A stretch of DNA of 64,000 bases, taken from assembly GCA_018907035.1 (NCBI GenBank), contig JACCIC010000380.1, positions 1 through 64,000 of the forward strand. Direction: 5' to 3'. Origin of the DNA: Sycobia sp. Sy_11. Its lineage: Eukaryota; Arthropoda; Insecta; Hymenoptera; Epichrysomallidae. Every line of letters begins with the position of its first letter. Within the stretch, counting starts at the first letter, position 1. A program made the translations under genes and the position numbers. The notes beneath the pieces were generated by a model. The model searched no databases. It saw nothing but the letters and a program-made list of their open reading frames with translations, and was not told the DNA's origin. Below are positions 20,890 through 32,512 of this stretch, one piece after another.

Positions 20890-23737
20890 GGCAGAAGGCG
20901 ACGAAAACCTCGCCATTCTAGTTTTACGTATTAATTCCAACCTCCGGCGTCTTTGGTTTTTGCCACTATGAGCGCGCGAACGAGGTCGGTATAATTAATA
21001 TCGAGAAATCTTATTCTAATGACATTTCTATTTCTGACGATATTATTTCATCGCGTATAACTAGCGCTTATTTTGCGCAAATCTCAGGCTGCCATAAAGC
21101 GATTTGCAGAATTAATTTATTTACCAATAAGTTCGGTGCGTTGAATTTGTCCAATACAAAAATTGGATAGACGAGAGATATTCGTTCATTGTTTCTATAA
21201 TATAACAATAGAAAAGTATGCTACAACATTTGGCGCAACAGACTTCAATGAGAAAAATAAAATTTCAAAAACGCTTGAGAAGGAGAGCCACGTTTGAAGC
21301 AGATTAATTTATTCGGCGAAAAAGTCGAGGAAAAATTGTTGTTCACAAATATTTGAAAATGAAAAATAATTTTAAGTAAACTGAGAACAACTGTGATTGT
21401 AACTTTCACCTCGGAGCCACCTGGTGGGTTCGCCAGCGAGATGACAGCTGGTGTAACTCCTAGACGTACGATCCTTGAGCGAGAACCGAAGAAGTTACAG
21501 TATTAAAATATAATATACTAACACCTTATAATAATAAAAATTGAATATAAAGTTTCAAACGATCGTAACGACGACTAATATCGTAAATCCTCCACGAAAT
21601 TTACTATATTAGATTACGTATTGAACTCCAATTTTAACTCGGAGTCCGTTCAAACTTCGATTTTTTTTAACGGTCAAGATGCGAAGTCAGATTTCAAAAG
21701 CGAAACGATTCTCATCGATGATTCAATCGAGATAATGCTGTACGTTTAAAAGTTTGAATCGATATCGTCGCAATTTGAAATTTGAACTGGCATCGGTCTC
21801 TCCATTCAAACATTTCGATTGAAATCGGCCGCGTTAAATCAATTGTCGGTATAATTAATTACATTTATATTTATTAAGATTTCATTTACTTTTGTTTATA
21901 TATAGGCTATTGATAAGAAAGACTTCACGTCTTTTATCCCAATAAAATACTAAAAAAGTAAAAAAGTATGCGAATATCACACCTGAAACTTATAAAAAAT
22001 TATAAAAAACAGTAAAGTAGTTTTTCGGATATTTACGTTCATGCAAAGGTATTTATTATTTTACATTATTCTGTTACTGCTGTACTTTTGAATTTTATAT
22101 AAGCGAAATAATTATACGTGATATTTCTGTCCTCCCCCCGCCCAATATTTACGTATTGAATTATAGCGGATTTTCCATGGATTTCAACAAAACATGACGA
22201 TAAATTTGTTAGTGGGCGACGCTCATAATTCCCGTGCTCCGATTCTCGAAAAAATTACGATCACTCTATTAGATTAGCTATTATATCAAGATTGATATTT
22301 GTGGTATTTAGATAAAAATTGAAAACACTTCCTGAATGGGGGTAAAGCGTAAGAAGAAAAAGAATTATTGACATCGGGTATAATGATTAGTCTTTAATGC
22401 AATAGGTCCTTATTCTTCTTCATAACGTTATTCATTGTTATTGTGACAAAGAGAGTTATCAATTATCACGTTATTCAATGAAATGCCATATTTACGTAAT
22501 AAAAGCAAAGTCTTAAAATTTCTTCGGTGCCTTCGTTTACCAGTTAGTTTAGTTTTCACATCGACATTATCAAATATACCTCGAGGGTAGTCCTCAAACG
22601 GCATACCGTATGTTTGGCTTATTCCTCGGCTTGGATATTTTTGCCACGCCCAAGTCTCGAGTCCATTGCGAAACCTGAAACTCGCGTAAATTTCAAAAAC
22701 TCCGCGTAGTCGGCGCTTGGCAATGTTGAATGCCGATAACGCGAAGACGATCGACAACTCGACGGGGGATGATTGCGAGACGCGCGTTCGACGTAAATGG
22801 ACCATTGGCCTAGTGCATATGGAGAAACTCGATTATTCAACTATGGCTGCCGTTTTATCGACAAGCTCGCGTGGAATCGCTCTTAGTAGTGAAGATCTCT
22901 TCGTGAAATCGAACTTACGCTATCACGTATGGCATATTTTCATTATATATTGAATCATCGATATTTAATCGGTATGAGATAAAGAATTTTTTCTACTCGA
23001 TCGTTTATCAATTGAGTCGATTGAACGGCTATGTCGTAGGTTCACAGTATTATTATCGAAGGATTACATCGCGGCTCATAGAAAATCTATAAAAATTCCT
23101 TTTTGGAGGGTCAATGTAGGAAAATAACATTATACGACAAGTCAGCATTGATTAGCGATTAATTTTACACACTTGCTTGAATGAGTCAGCGCGGATCTGA
23201 AAACGACGATAATATATATATATATATATGCTTCTAACATAAATTCAAAACAAACTCGCGCTGTTTAAATGATGGAAAGGTTTAGTCGTGATGCCACACG
23301 CTGCAACAGAAAATTAACAAATTGACGCTTATTTAATGTTTCGCCGATAACATGAAAAATTGAGGGAAAAACAATGCACGAGCCTAATTCGCCCAATGAT
23401 TACAACATTTACCGCAATCATAAAACCGTAAACTAGATCGTCGGAAAAACTGGTCGGAATAATATCGAATAAGTACGAATATGAATAAAAAGATTTATAT
23501 CTATTTGTACGTAATATTTCATATCAGACATCTGCTATTGAAACTGGAATGCATGTGCGTATATAAAAATTACGGTATACGCGTGCACATACGCGCATAT
23601 GCACACACAGTTGTGAGTACACGTACACGGACGCACACACAGAGCGAATGGATTTCGTAATAAAATCCTTCATGTCACCCGGTGGAGGAACGATGATGTG
23701 TTACCGATCGATATATAAAAACTGTGGGTTATTTCAA
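20890..23737. other. mixed non-coding stretch without long TA tracts
   Basis: No gene recognised. It holds a 7-bp inverted repeat GCAAATC/GATTTGC (21077-21107), an E-box pair near 21418-21450, an imperfect inverted repeat at about 21680-21790 and a short TA run at 23213-23230. CpG- and CA-rich alternating DNA lies at 23580-23645. A 125-codon minus-strand frame (22428-22805) shows no recognisable domain. Confidence 0.4.
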
Positions 23738-23811
23738 TTATTATTATTTGTGTTGTTGTTGCTGCCGCCGCCGTCGCCGTCGCCGCTGCTGCTGCTACTG
23801 ATGTCGTTGTT
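23738..23811. repeat. compound trinucleotide microsatellite
   Basis: ATT, GTT, GCC/GTC and GCT units follow each other in register over about 74 bp. On the minus strand one frame reads S, G/D and N runs, as in low-complexity regions of transcription factors. It is closed by stops on both sides within about 30 codons, so it is probably non-coding. Confidence 0.85.
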
Positions 23812-23819
23812 ATATTTTT

Positions 23820-24640
23820 AAATGATACTTAAATTTTAAATTTAAGTCCATTTTTTATTATAGGGGACCGTATGTAGGGAATATAGGGAACATTAATATT
23901 ATATCGGGAATAGTTTCGCGCGTAGCTGCACTCCAGTCATTACGTGACTATAGAATTAAAAAAAAAACCTCTCACATGGATTTCCGAAGAAAAAAGTGGC
24001 GGATATACGTGGCGCGTTTCTCCGACGTGCTTCCTCATTTTTTAAAAGGCCCAAGGATGGAAACTCCTAGATCCTGCAGTTTCGTACCTGCAACGAATAA
24101 GACCGACGAAATTTTTCCCGATTTAGGAGACTCGCGTTCGAAGAATTTGTTTAATGTATTATTGCTTCGAGAAAGGGGCACTTTTAATGTTCATATTTGA
24201 AAATTTCGCGAGAAGAAAATAAGTCACAAAATTATTCATAAGAAAACAAAAAGAAAACTACTGAAACTCGTAAAAAACTGATCTGCGTACCTCCTTAAAG
24301 CAAATATTCTATATAATACTGTTAAAATTTTAGAGCGATCGGTGGATATTCTTTCGAGTAGTATAATTATGTGCGTTTGGATCTGTCTGTATGGTGTGTG
24401 TGTGTGTAAGTATCAAGCTTTGTAAGTGTAAAAAAGCTCAGTATTTCTCAATTGAGATTCGTTCCTTCTGGAAAGTCCTCTAAGATTTTGTCTATAACCA
24501 ATAGATGTAAAGTACTCATTGACACGACGACTACAAATAGTCTCGAAATATCCTCTCATTTCCCAGGCGACTTTTCCGATAATTCCACACCTTTTGCAAA
24601 TATCAACTGCCGTCCGTAATTAATAACAACAGCAAAAAAT
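23820..24640. other. non-coding stretch
   Basis: No gene. The first part is moderately AT-rich with a TTAAATTTTAAATTTAAGT word that recurs near 25590. A 74-codon plus-strand frame (23976-24200) has no known domain. Confidence 0.4.
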
Positions 24641-24644
24641 TAAC

Positions 24645-24920
24645 TCACGCACGCGCCTCGCGTCGGTGACCCCGTTCGACGTGCGCGCGCGCGCGCAGCC
24701 CTTCCGCCGATGAGGACAGTTGTCGCGCGCTGCCGCGGCTCGATTTCCTTTGGGAGCCGGTCTCCCCCTCCCCCCTTCCACTCACGCCGGCCGAGAAACG
24801 CGGTATCGCGCGCGAGAGATTGCGCAGGGGGAGGTGAGCGGGCGCGACTCGCGCCGCTCGTCCGCTGAATGAACGAACGTTTACTCGGAACAATTATGCC
24901 ATACGATTTCGTTTCGCGCT
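24645..24920. promoter_or_regulatory. short GC-rich island
   Basis: CpG-dense block with a GC alternating run at 24681-24697 and many CGCG words, abruptly bounded by AT-rich DNA. Regulatory role inferred. Confidence 0.3.
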
Positions 24921-24924
24921 TATA

Positions 24925-25750
24925 ATCACCCTCGGGATCTTTTAAGTTTGTATATAAAATTTATGCACACACACACATATAATATGTTTGTTAAAAATTT
25001 GTTTATTCCATGAAGTGAATAAAAATTTCTTTGAAAAAGTAACAATCGATTATATCATTATTTAAGATGAAAAACGTATTTTTACATACAAATGCATGAC
25101 CATCCTTTTTAATTCAATAAAATGAGTTTTTTTCTGAATATATATTCGAATTTTATTTTTATTTTCATCCATAATCTTTTCCAATAGAATACCGATAATT
25201 CGACGGCTATTTTTAATTACACATGTATCATAAATGAAATGTGTCAAGGAAAAGTTTGATTTTTGAAAACGAGAGGTCCGTAGGTAACTCACATTTTAAG
25301 CTTGCGCCATTTTTTCAAGACCAATGACGCACCTAAAAACTCAACGGAATGTTTTAATATATTATGAAAACTCAGGTAGTAAACATTAAAACTTTGTTAA
25401 ATGTAAAGTGGATTTTATATTTTTTAAAAGCTATTAATTTTGTTTTTTTTAGGAAAATGTTCTGCTATTTTTTAGTAATAAAATGAATTTTCACATTGAC
25501 GCACCTTTGAAACTTCTAGATTTTACTTTATAGAAAGTTTTTTTTTTAGATTTTTTTAACAAACACAAAAACATTCGCTGGTTATTTTTTAAATTTTAAA
25601 TTTAAGTGTAATAAATGCAATCTAATCATAACGTGATCGCAATGACAGCTTTCATACATTACAATTGATTAAAAGAAAAATTGTAAAATTAAATAAGTTA
25701 AAAGTTTCCTGAATTTGCTCGTACAACTGCGAAAATTGAGCAAGCACTGC
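24925..25750. other. very AT-rich non-coding stretch
   Basis: No gene. GACGCACCT occurs twice (about 25326 and 25498) in AT-rich surroundings; otherwise poly(T)-rich single-copy-looking DNA. Confidence 0.45.
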
Positions 25751-25754
25751 AATG

Positions 25755-26150
25755 CGTGTTGTAATTACAGCGAGACCGCGCGCGGCCATCGTGTTCCCAT
25801 TTTTGCACCGACCATCGCGAGATTTAAAGGGGCGCGAGGGCTTATGGGGGATAATGAGTAGAGGACACGCGCTTCTTTGTTCGGCTCGTCCCTCCGCCCC
25901 CTCCCCGTCCCGCGCCCCGCTCGTTTTTGCGGGACAAACACGGGGCGAGCGCGGAGTACGACGGGGGCTGACGCGATTTCGTTAATAAGGGACGTCGTCG
26001 GCAGGATGGCGGGAGTTTAATGGAATTTTAGAGAGAGAGCCGAGCCAACGAGAGTTTGTGTTTAGAGAGGTTCGATGAAATCGCGGGGCGAGGGTGGAGG
26101 GGCGCGAACGGGATAGAGGCGGGGGAGCCGAGAGGGCAGACTTCGAAACT
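25755..26150. promoter_or_regulatory. GC-rich island
   Basis: CpG-rich block with CCCGCCCCC and GGGGCGAG-type words, bounded by AT-rich DNA. Open frames on both strands show no protein family. Confidence 0.3.
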
Positions 26151-26289
26151 TTTTGAAGGGTCGATGGAGCTGCTTGAAAAACAAAAAAAAACAGAAAGAA
26201 AAAAATTGTCGGATTTTGACAGTGTAATCGAAACTGCGGAATTGATAGTTGATGATGTATGGTGCAATAGAGTGAAGTAGTAAAGCGAA

Positions 26290-28162
26290 TTCATAAATGT
26301 GTTTGTCGGTCTTACTTTATAATTTTTTATAATAGTTTGTTATATATATATTTTGCTTTGTTTTTTTATATTTTTTATATGATTGTTATATATATGAAAA
26401 ATTTTTAAATTTTAATTAAAGTAAATTTTGACTTTGTTACTCTGTCATTAAATATTTATATTCGTTCGTCGCTTCAGTTTCTAGGCCTCCCCATTCGAAA
26501 CCACGTACCAAGACGTTGAAAAAGCCGGAGTACGTCTGCTCTTCTCATTGTTAAGATCTTAAAAAAAAAACAAAATTGAATGAATAATAATGCTCGCTCG
26601 TGTTTAAAAGCTCATTTACAGGCGGATGAATAATCTAGATCGGAGAGGGAATTTATTAAAAACTCGGAGGCGCGCGTTTGTTTTCCTGCCCGAGGTCGAG
26701 CGCACGATTCCCTAGAAAGTTTCGGGACGATTCAATTGACGCAGATTGTAACCGTGGATTGTGCGAAAATTGATTGAAGCAACGGTTTTTTTTTTAAATG
26801 ACTCGCCTTAAAAGCTGTAATTTCGTTATAGAATCCTGAAGCTGCATTTATTCGCATTCTTTTTTTTTGTGACTTTCATCTACAAATGCGTAAAAGTTTA
26901 TGAAAATGTGGAAAATGAAAATTGCACTTGTGTCGACTGTTGTAAGCTAAATGCAGTCGTAAAAGGAAGTCTTACAGTCGTTTTCAAATAATACAATTAT
27001 AATTATTTAATGACAGTCAGACTATCCTTCTTCATGACTACTCACGTAGAATCTGATATAAAAAAAATTGCTATTAAAAATAATAAACATAGAAATAAAT
27101 ATATTGCTGTTAGTAAAGGACAAAGTAGTTGCTCGCACGCCCAAAATTACCGAATCTACTATATGTACGTATCATTGCTTCGTGCGCCATTTCGAACCGC
27201 ATTAACCTATCGTCAGAGACCGGCATTTGATGAAAAGGAATTATTGTTTTTCTTTTTTTTTTTTTTTTTTTGAACACGGAAATAAAATCAGTTTAATAAT
27301 AACACGAAAAACGAAAACTTCGTGATTATGTATAGTTTTATTTCGACGTATAATGGATTTCACATCAAAGCATCGACGGGCGTAAATCGATAACGCGTAA
27401 AACTTTCTTCGAACTACACTTTGCTTTCTTTTCCGCTTTAGCCGCGCTTTAATACTTCGGGACGGTATCCTTCGAATTTCCATTTCGATGGATTTCCACC
27501 AGTGTTGTTGCTTTGTATTTTACATCGGGAGTAATGAAAAATTACGTTAAAATCGCGATATCCAGGTTAGAGCGGTATAAAATACATATAAAATACATAT
27601 AAAATACATTTACATTTACGTACACTGCTGTAAAATGTTTAAAATACGTATTTTCATACATATTATTAATTATAAATTATGCATTAAACAGCTTTCAAAA
27701 TTTATACAACCTGACATATTTTCTGCAATATATTATAATGTTTATAATGATTTTGGCCATTTTCAATTACTTTAACATTATGTTATTTTCTTCAAAAATT
27801 CGCCGTTTGTAATTTATTAACAATTTCGATCGACATTAAACCATTTTATTTTCAAAGTTACGATAAATTTATTCAATATCTGTTGTACGCGTTTCTTTTT
27901 TTTTGTGTTTTTGCAATTTAACGTTAGATTAATTGTTCTTTGAGAATTTCTTTGAAAATGAAAATTGTACTCTGCGCCGTTCAATAAATTTGTATCGACA
28001 TCGAGCAAGAGTATGGCTGGATAATAACGAAAAATTCAAATTTTTAAATTGAATCAAAATTCAGACGAACGACGAACAATATTCATCAAACGAAAATGAG
28101 AATTTAATTATCGCACGGTTACTGCTGCGGTTGGTCATTATTATTATACTCTAGGGCATATG

Positions 28163-28168
<6 letters not shown>
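26290..28168. other. AT-rich non-coding stretch
   Basis: No gene. It includes a T-run of about 19 (27253-27271), three copies of an 11-bp unit ATAAAATACAT (27577-27610) and scattered CpG patches (26480-26760, 27340-27480). Confidence 0.45.
27577..27610 (+). repeat. 11-bp tandem repeat, ~3 copies
   Basis: Unit ATAAAATACAT repeated three times, the last copy imperfect. Confidence 0.85.

Positions 28169-28206
<38 letters not shown>
28169..28206. repeat. (TA)n core flanked by inverted GT/AC arms
   Basis: Thirty-eight bases of TA flanked by TATGTATGTG on the left and CACATACACATA on the right, so the whole unit is nearly palindromic and could extrude a cruciform. Confidence 0.9.
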
Positions 28207-28212
<6 letters not shown>

Positions 28213-28850
28213 CACATAGAATGGCATAATCATTATTTTAATAAATCACACTAGTGCATTTACGCAATCCTCGCTTTCACCGTCTCTCTCCTCTTATGTT
28301 GCGCTCGCCTATTAATTTTGAGCAGCAAAATTCTAATCACTAAAGTTACGGTAAAATTATATTATAGTTAACAAATCGTACAAAGAGTTTTATATTTTAT
28401 ATATGCATATGAGATATTTTAACTGAGAAGTTGATTAAAATGTTGATTAAAATTAAATCGAGCGATTTTCAACTATAATTGAAAGTTTCGATAATCTGGA
28501 TTAGGAGGGTTGACTGAAATAATTCATTCGATTTGGATTATACGTAAGCTTGAGCTTTATAATAATTTTATATGCGTAAGCTACTGCAAAAGAATTAAGT
28601 ATCGTTGAACAAAAAAATTCATTGGCATTGAAACTAAAATTTCTGACGAATTTTCGTCTAGTTTTTTAAAAACCAGTCTCATCGTCGATTGTTAATAATA
28701 CCAAAGGTTGCGTTAATATTTTCTCAAATAGAAACTTCGATGTTTATATACTCGAATTTTCAAAGTCCGTTATATTAAATTGGATTAAAACTTCATTAAA
28801 GTTCAAGAGTTATTAACGCGCCGTAGGATGAAACTCGGGAGATTTTACAG
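28207..28850. other. AT-rich non-coding stretch
   Basis: No gene or repeat family recognised. Confidence 0.45.
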
Positions 28851-28914
28851 GTGTGTGTGTGTGTGTGTGTGTGCGTGTGTGCGTGTGTGTGTGTGTGTGC
28901 ACGCGCACGCGTGC
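28851..28914. repeat. (GT)n with CG interruptions
   Basis: About 64 bp of strictly alternating purine-pyrimidine DNA (GT, then GCACGCGCACGCGTGC), a strong Z-DNA candidate. Confidence 0.95.
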
Positions 28915-30037
28915 AATAAGACGATGGGTCTGATCTCTACTTAGTTTAATACGATCGCGTTTTCGAGTTCCATATCCTTCCTACGCGCAGGCACTCAAGT
29001 TTAATCATCAAATCGATGCTTACGCAGTCGGCGAATCTCTAACGCGACCGTACGAATTTCAATGTAATGCTGTCGGCTACGGTGCGTGTTCGAGATCGGC
29101 AGTCGCCAGTTGCTCATTGAAAAATAATCGAAAGAGAACGAATTAAGCCGGCATCAAGAAAGGGGATTAAGAGTTGATTAGTAGACAATGGAGTTGGCAA
29201 AAGTAAATTTATTACCTTTCTTCCGTAAGAGCCAATCTTAAAACGAACAAAAAAAGGCAGATTAACCAAGAGGAGGACCAACTAATCGAAAACTACGAGA
29301 TCTAGAATTAAAAACAAAATAAACATAGAATATTATCAATCTGTGTATTATTAATTGTAGTAGTACTCGGGGTATATTTTTAATTTGGAAATTGTGCAGT
29401 TTTGAAAAGTTTTTGCAAAAAAAAAACAACGTACGTTGATTATGAAAATCGCGTTTATGTTTAATGGAAGTAAAAAAAAAAACGAAACCGCTTAAGATAA
29501 TGTTAAAATTCCAGCTCCATGCGTGCATTAGTATAGAAGTAATTCCTCAAGGTGCACTGCGAACAAAAGTAATTTTGAGAAAAAGCCGTTTAAAGCTGCA
29601 GATGTTTGCGTATGTAAAACCCAGTTCTTCTGTACCGCGAAAAACAAGCGAGTGATACGGAAATTTTTGAAAAAAAAAAGAAATTCATTTACCACACAAC
29701 TACGATTAGATATCGGTTTTCCGAAGTCGCATAATTTACTGATCTAAATAATGAGAAATCCTTTTCTTTTTCATTTATTTAAAATCGCTCACAATTTCTG
29801 GCAGGTTAATGTAATGAATTATTTTGAAAATGTTAAAATGTTAAAATTCGTTCGCTTTAGGTTGAATTTTTTCTAGCGACTCGTTAAGATTGCGTATTTT
29901 TGGACTTCCATGTATATTCGATTTTAACCTAAAATTCTACAGATATAAATTGTATAATAAAGTTGCGGCGGCGCTCACTCGACGCCAAAAAGAAATATCA
30001 ATTTGTATGAAGGTAAATTACTCATTTTCGGAACATT
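28915..30037. other. mixed non-coding stretch
   Basis: No gene. A short CpG-richer part lies at 28930-29160. An inverted pair TTTAGGTT/AACCTAAA lies at 29856-29863 and 29926-29933 with a 62-nt spacer. Confidence 0.4.
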
Positions 30038-30225
30038 GATAAATTATAAGATCTTTTAAATTTCAGTGAGAAAAACTTTTATTAAGGAATTTAAAGGCGG
30101 TGATAAAAAGGCGAAAACTCAGGGAGTATGAAAAAACGTAGAGCCAAACGTTACCTTTTTATCACTTTTTAAATTCTTTTATCCAAATATTTCTGACTTA
30201 AATGTAAAAGATTTTATAATTTATC
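30038..30225. repeat. 188-bp snap-back inverted repeat (MITE- or hpRNA-like)
   Basis: The left arm 30038-30111 and the reverse complement of 30154-30225 both start GATAAATTATAA and share ATCTTTTA, GAATTTAAA and the terminal 12-mer GTGATAAAAAGG. By eye the first 36 positions have about 4 mismatches, and overall identity is about 75% with small gaps. The spacer is 42 nt. It could be a decayed fold-back transposon, a hairpin-RNA locus or a local inverted duplication. No terminal duplication was recognised. Confidence 0.65.
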
Positions 30226-30244
30226 TATATAAATTGAGAGTAAA

Positions 30245-31139
30245 AATTTGTTCTGACAATTTTCAGGATCCTAAGATTCAAGATTCTGGGGATGGTTGGA
30301 TTATTATGAAACAAATTATACTTCAAATTTAAATTTTTTAAATTTTCACTTTTGTTTTCTTGCGCCCTACATTAGAGTCAATTGCAATTTTGTTTGTATT
30401 TAATATAGAAGACTTAAGATTCTTTATTTTTATTTTATGCATCTTATTGTTATTAACAAATATTTATCTAATTAATTCTTAGAGCTTTTGAATTAATTAA
30501 ACAAAAACTGCTCTCCAGTTTAGATATAATTTTTATTAATATAATTCTGAAATTTTTTTTTTAAATTTATTATAATAAAATGAAATTGTAAGACACGCTT
30601 GTTCTATCCATGCACGGTAGAAATATTTTATTATTCTAGTCTTACACATATCAACAAGCTTCGTTTTTTATAGGTTATCCAAATAAAATGTCCGCAAAAC
30701 AAATCCTCGCCTTCGTAATACCCCGGAATTTACAATCGGTGTAAGCCATATAAAAACAAGTCGATCCAGCGACCATATTTGTAAAAGGAATGTTAACGGC
30801 AACAAAAAACGCGTTTGGATCGAAAAAGAAAGCTAGTACTCTACCGTTTATACTAAACATTGCAATTAGCGCCTCATTCTTTCCGCCTCTTTCTCTCATT
30901 TTTTCTTACTATCTCTCTCTGTCTATCTCTTTTTTTTTACCATTATTAATCCCGTAACAGTTTGAACATTCTCATCCTTTGCGAAAGCTCGAGCGAAACC
31001 GAAGGGATGATAAACTGCCATCATCGATTTCAATTGCTTTGTCTACACATATCGATCGTTCGAACATGCAGATTGGAAGATTTAGTCTTCCACGGTTAGG
31101 GAAAGCGGGTAAAATTTTTCCGGCTCCAAGAAAATATTT

Positions 31140-31141
<2 letters not shown>
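30245..31141. other. AT-rich non-coding stretch
   Basis: No gene. A 74-codon minus-strand frame (30675-30899) is partly hydrophobic but matches no recognised family. Confidence 0.4.

Positions 31142-31174
<33 letters not shown>
31142..31174. repeat. (GT)n microsatellite
   Basis: Thirty-three bases of GT. Confidence 0.97.
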
Positions 31175-31178
<4 letters not shown>

Positions 31179-32222
31179 ACCCAAGCGGGTAAATTCAAAA
31201 TAAAGCCGCACAGCGTCATCGAATATTTGCGTAAGGGAAGAATAAGGAATAATGATCTTTTTAACGTTTATATAGTGCAATTTTATACGCAGAACCATAG
31301 CTGAGTTGATGGAAAAACAAACTTTTTCCCACTATGTACACTTTAGGGCGCGCTAGATACGGTATGTACCGAGACGTGAATATATAAAGTTTTCTACTTT
31401 TGAAATAATACCGCGCATTTAAATTTCCGCAAAAGGCCGACTTTTTTTGGGGTGGGGAGGGGGAGGTACTTTTGGAATATTTATCTTTCGAAATAAGTGT
31501 CACGGCAACTACTGTTCTATAAATCTTTCGAGTCCTTACAATACAACGGGGATAAAATTTTCCTTTGTTCTATATGCTTGACTTTTCGCACTGCGTCGCT
31601 GTAAAAGAAAAAAGAAAGAAAAGCAAAAAAAAAGAAGAAAATCATCCACCTCTTTTTCCTCCGCGTGTTTCGACGGAGCTTTTATGAAATTAATAAATTT
31701 TGATAAAGCATAAATGTTCCTTTCTGCTCCGCCCATGCCTCTCTTTCTCCTTTCTTTAGTATCGAAATAAATTCGCACCGAGGGATCCTACGAGCAATGA
31801 GATTTATGGCGCCGCGCAAGCGCGCGCGTCGACGTTGCGCAACGGTGGAACTGAATTTTCCTCGACTCAGCTTGGACAGGAGAGTGAGGAAGGACATTTT
31901 TATCGGGACGAGGCAGCAAAGATCCCAATCGCTTGAGAGCGCGATTGGTATCTCGAGGAATTTTTATCTTATACTGATATTCCTGCATACATAAAACGTG
32001 AAAAAGGACCGATCGTATGCTCGCAGATTGAGCTTAAAACAATCGAATCTTCGATTGTTAAAAAAAAGAAGAGTCCTTCCGTTTACTTCTCTCTTTCTGT
32101 CCCTCTCTTTCTCTCTCATTTATTAAATCCGCTCACACACCCACACACAATTTTCGATACATAGATTTTTAATTCTAAGCGTTATAACTTTTAGTATTAG
32201 GTTTTAATTGATGAAATTAAGG

Positions 32223-32233
<11 letters not shown>
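31175..32233. other. non-coding stretch with CCAAT hairpin
   Basis: AT-rich apart from a CpG-richer core at 31790-31960, which contains the inverted repeat at 31920-31953. No gene recognised. Confidence 0.4.
31920..31953. promoter_or_regulatory. inverted repeat carrying paired CCAAT boxes
   Basis: AGATCCCAATCGC (31920-31932) and GCGATTGGTATCT (31941-31953) form 13-bp arms with one mismatch and an 8-nt loop. Each arm has a CCAAT pentamer, the core bound by NF-Y, in opposite orientation. Confidence 0.5.

Positions 32234-32279
<46 letters not shown>
32234..32279. repeat. (TA)n microsatellite, 46 bp
   Basis: Pure TA, flanked by ACATATA and TGTATATATGG. First tract of a six-tract cluster. Confidence 0.97.
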
Positions 32280-32287
<8 letters not shown>

Positions 32288-32456
32288 GGTACACACAATA
32301 GAAGTGAGTCGAGAGACTGAGAAAATAAATGCATTAGCATCATTCTCGTCTTTTTATTATTGAGAAATATTAACATATATTGTAATTAATTTGCGTATCT
32401 ATATAAATAGATAACGTATTTCTTTGACTTATCGTTAATTTACGCATTTGATCTAA

Positions 32457-32459
<3 letters not shown>

Positions 32460-32508
<49 letters not shown>
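32460..32508. repeat. (TA)n microsatellite, 49 bp
   Basis: Pure TA, 180 bp after the previous tract. A small TATCTAT/ATAGATA hairpin (32396-32413) lies just upstream. Confidence 0.97.

Positions 32509-32509
<1 letters not shown>

Positions 32510-32512
<3 letters not shown>

Noticed and set aside
22428..22805. 125-codon minus-strand frame
   Set aside because: No recognisable domain and overlapped by a plus-strand frame; start not supported by an obvious context.
23820..25610. TTAAATTTTAAATTTAAGT at 23829 and 25590 as a dispersed repeat
   Set aside because: Low-complexity AT word; flanking sequence is unrelated.
27241..27275. Poly(T) run as a retroposon tail (SINE/LINE on the minus strand)
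   Set aside because: No recognisable SINE body, promoter boxes or target-site duplication next to it; the same holds for the A-run at 47290-47308.
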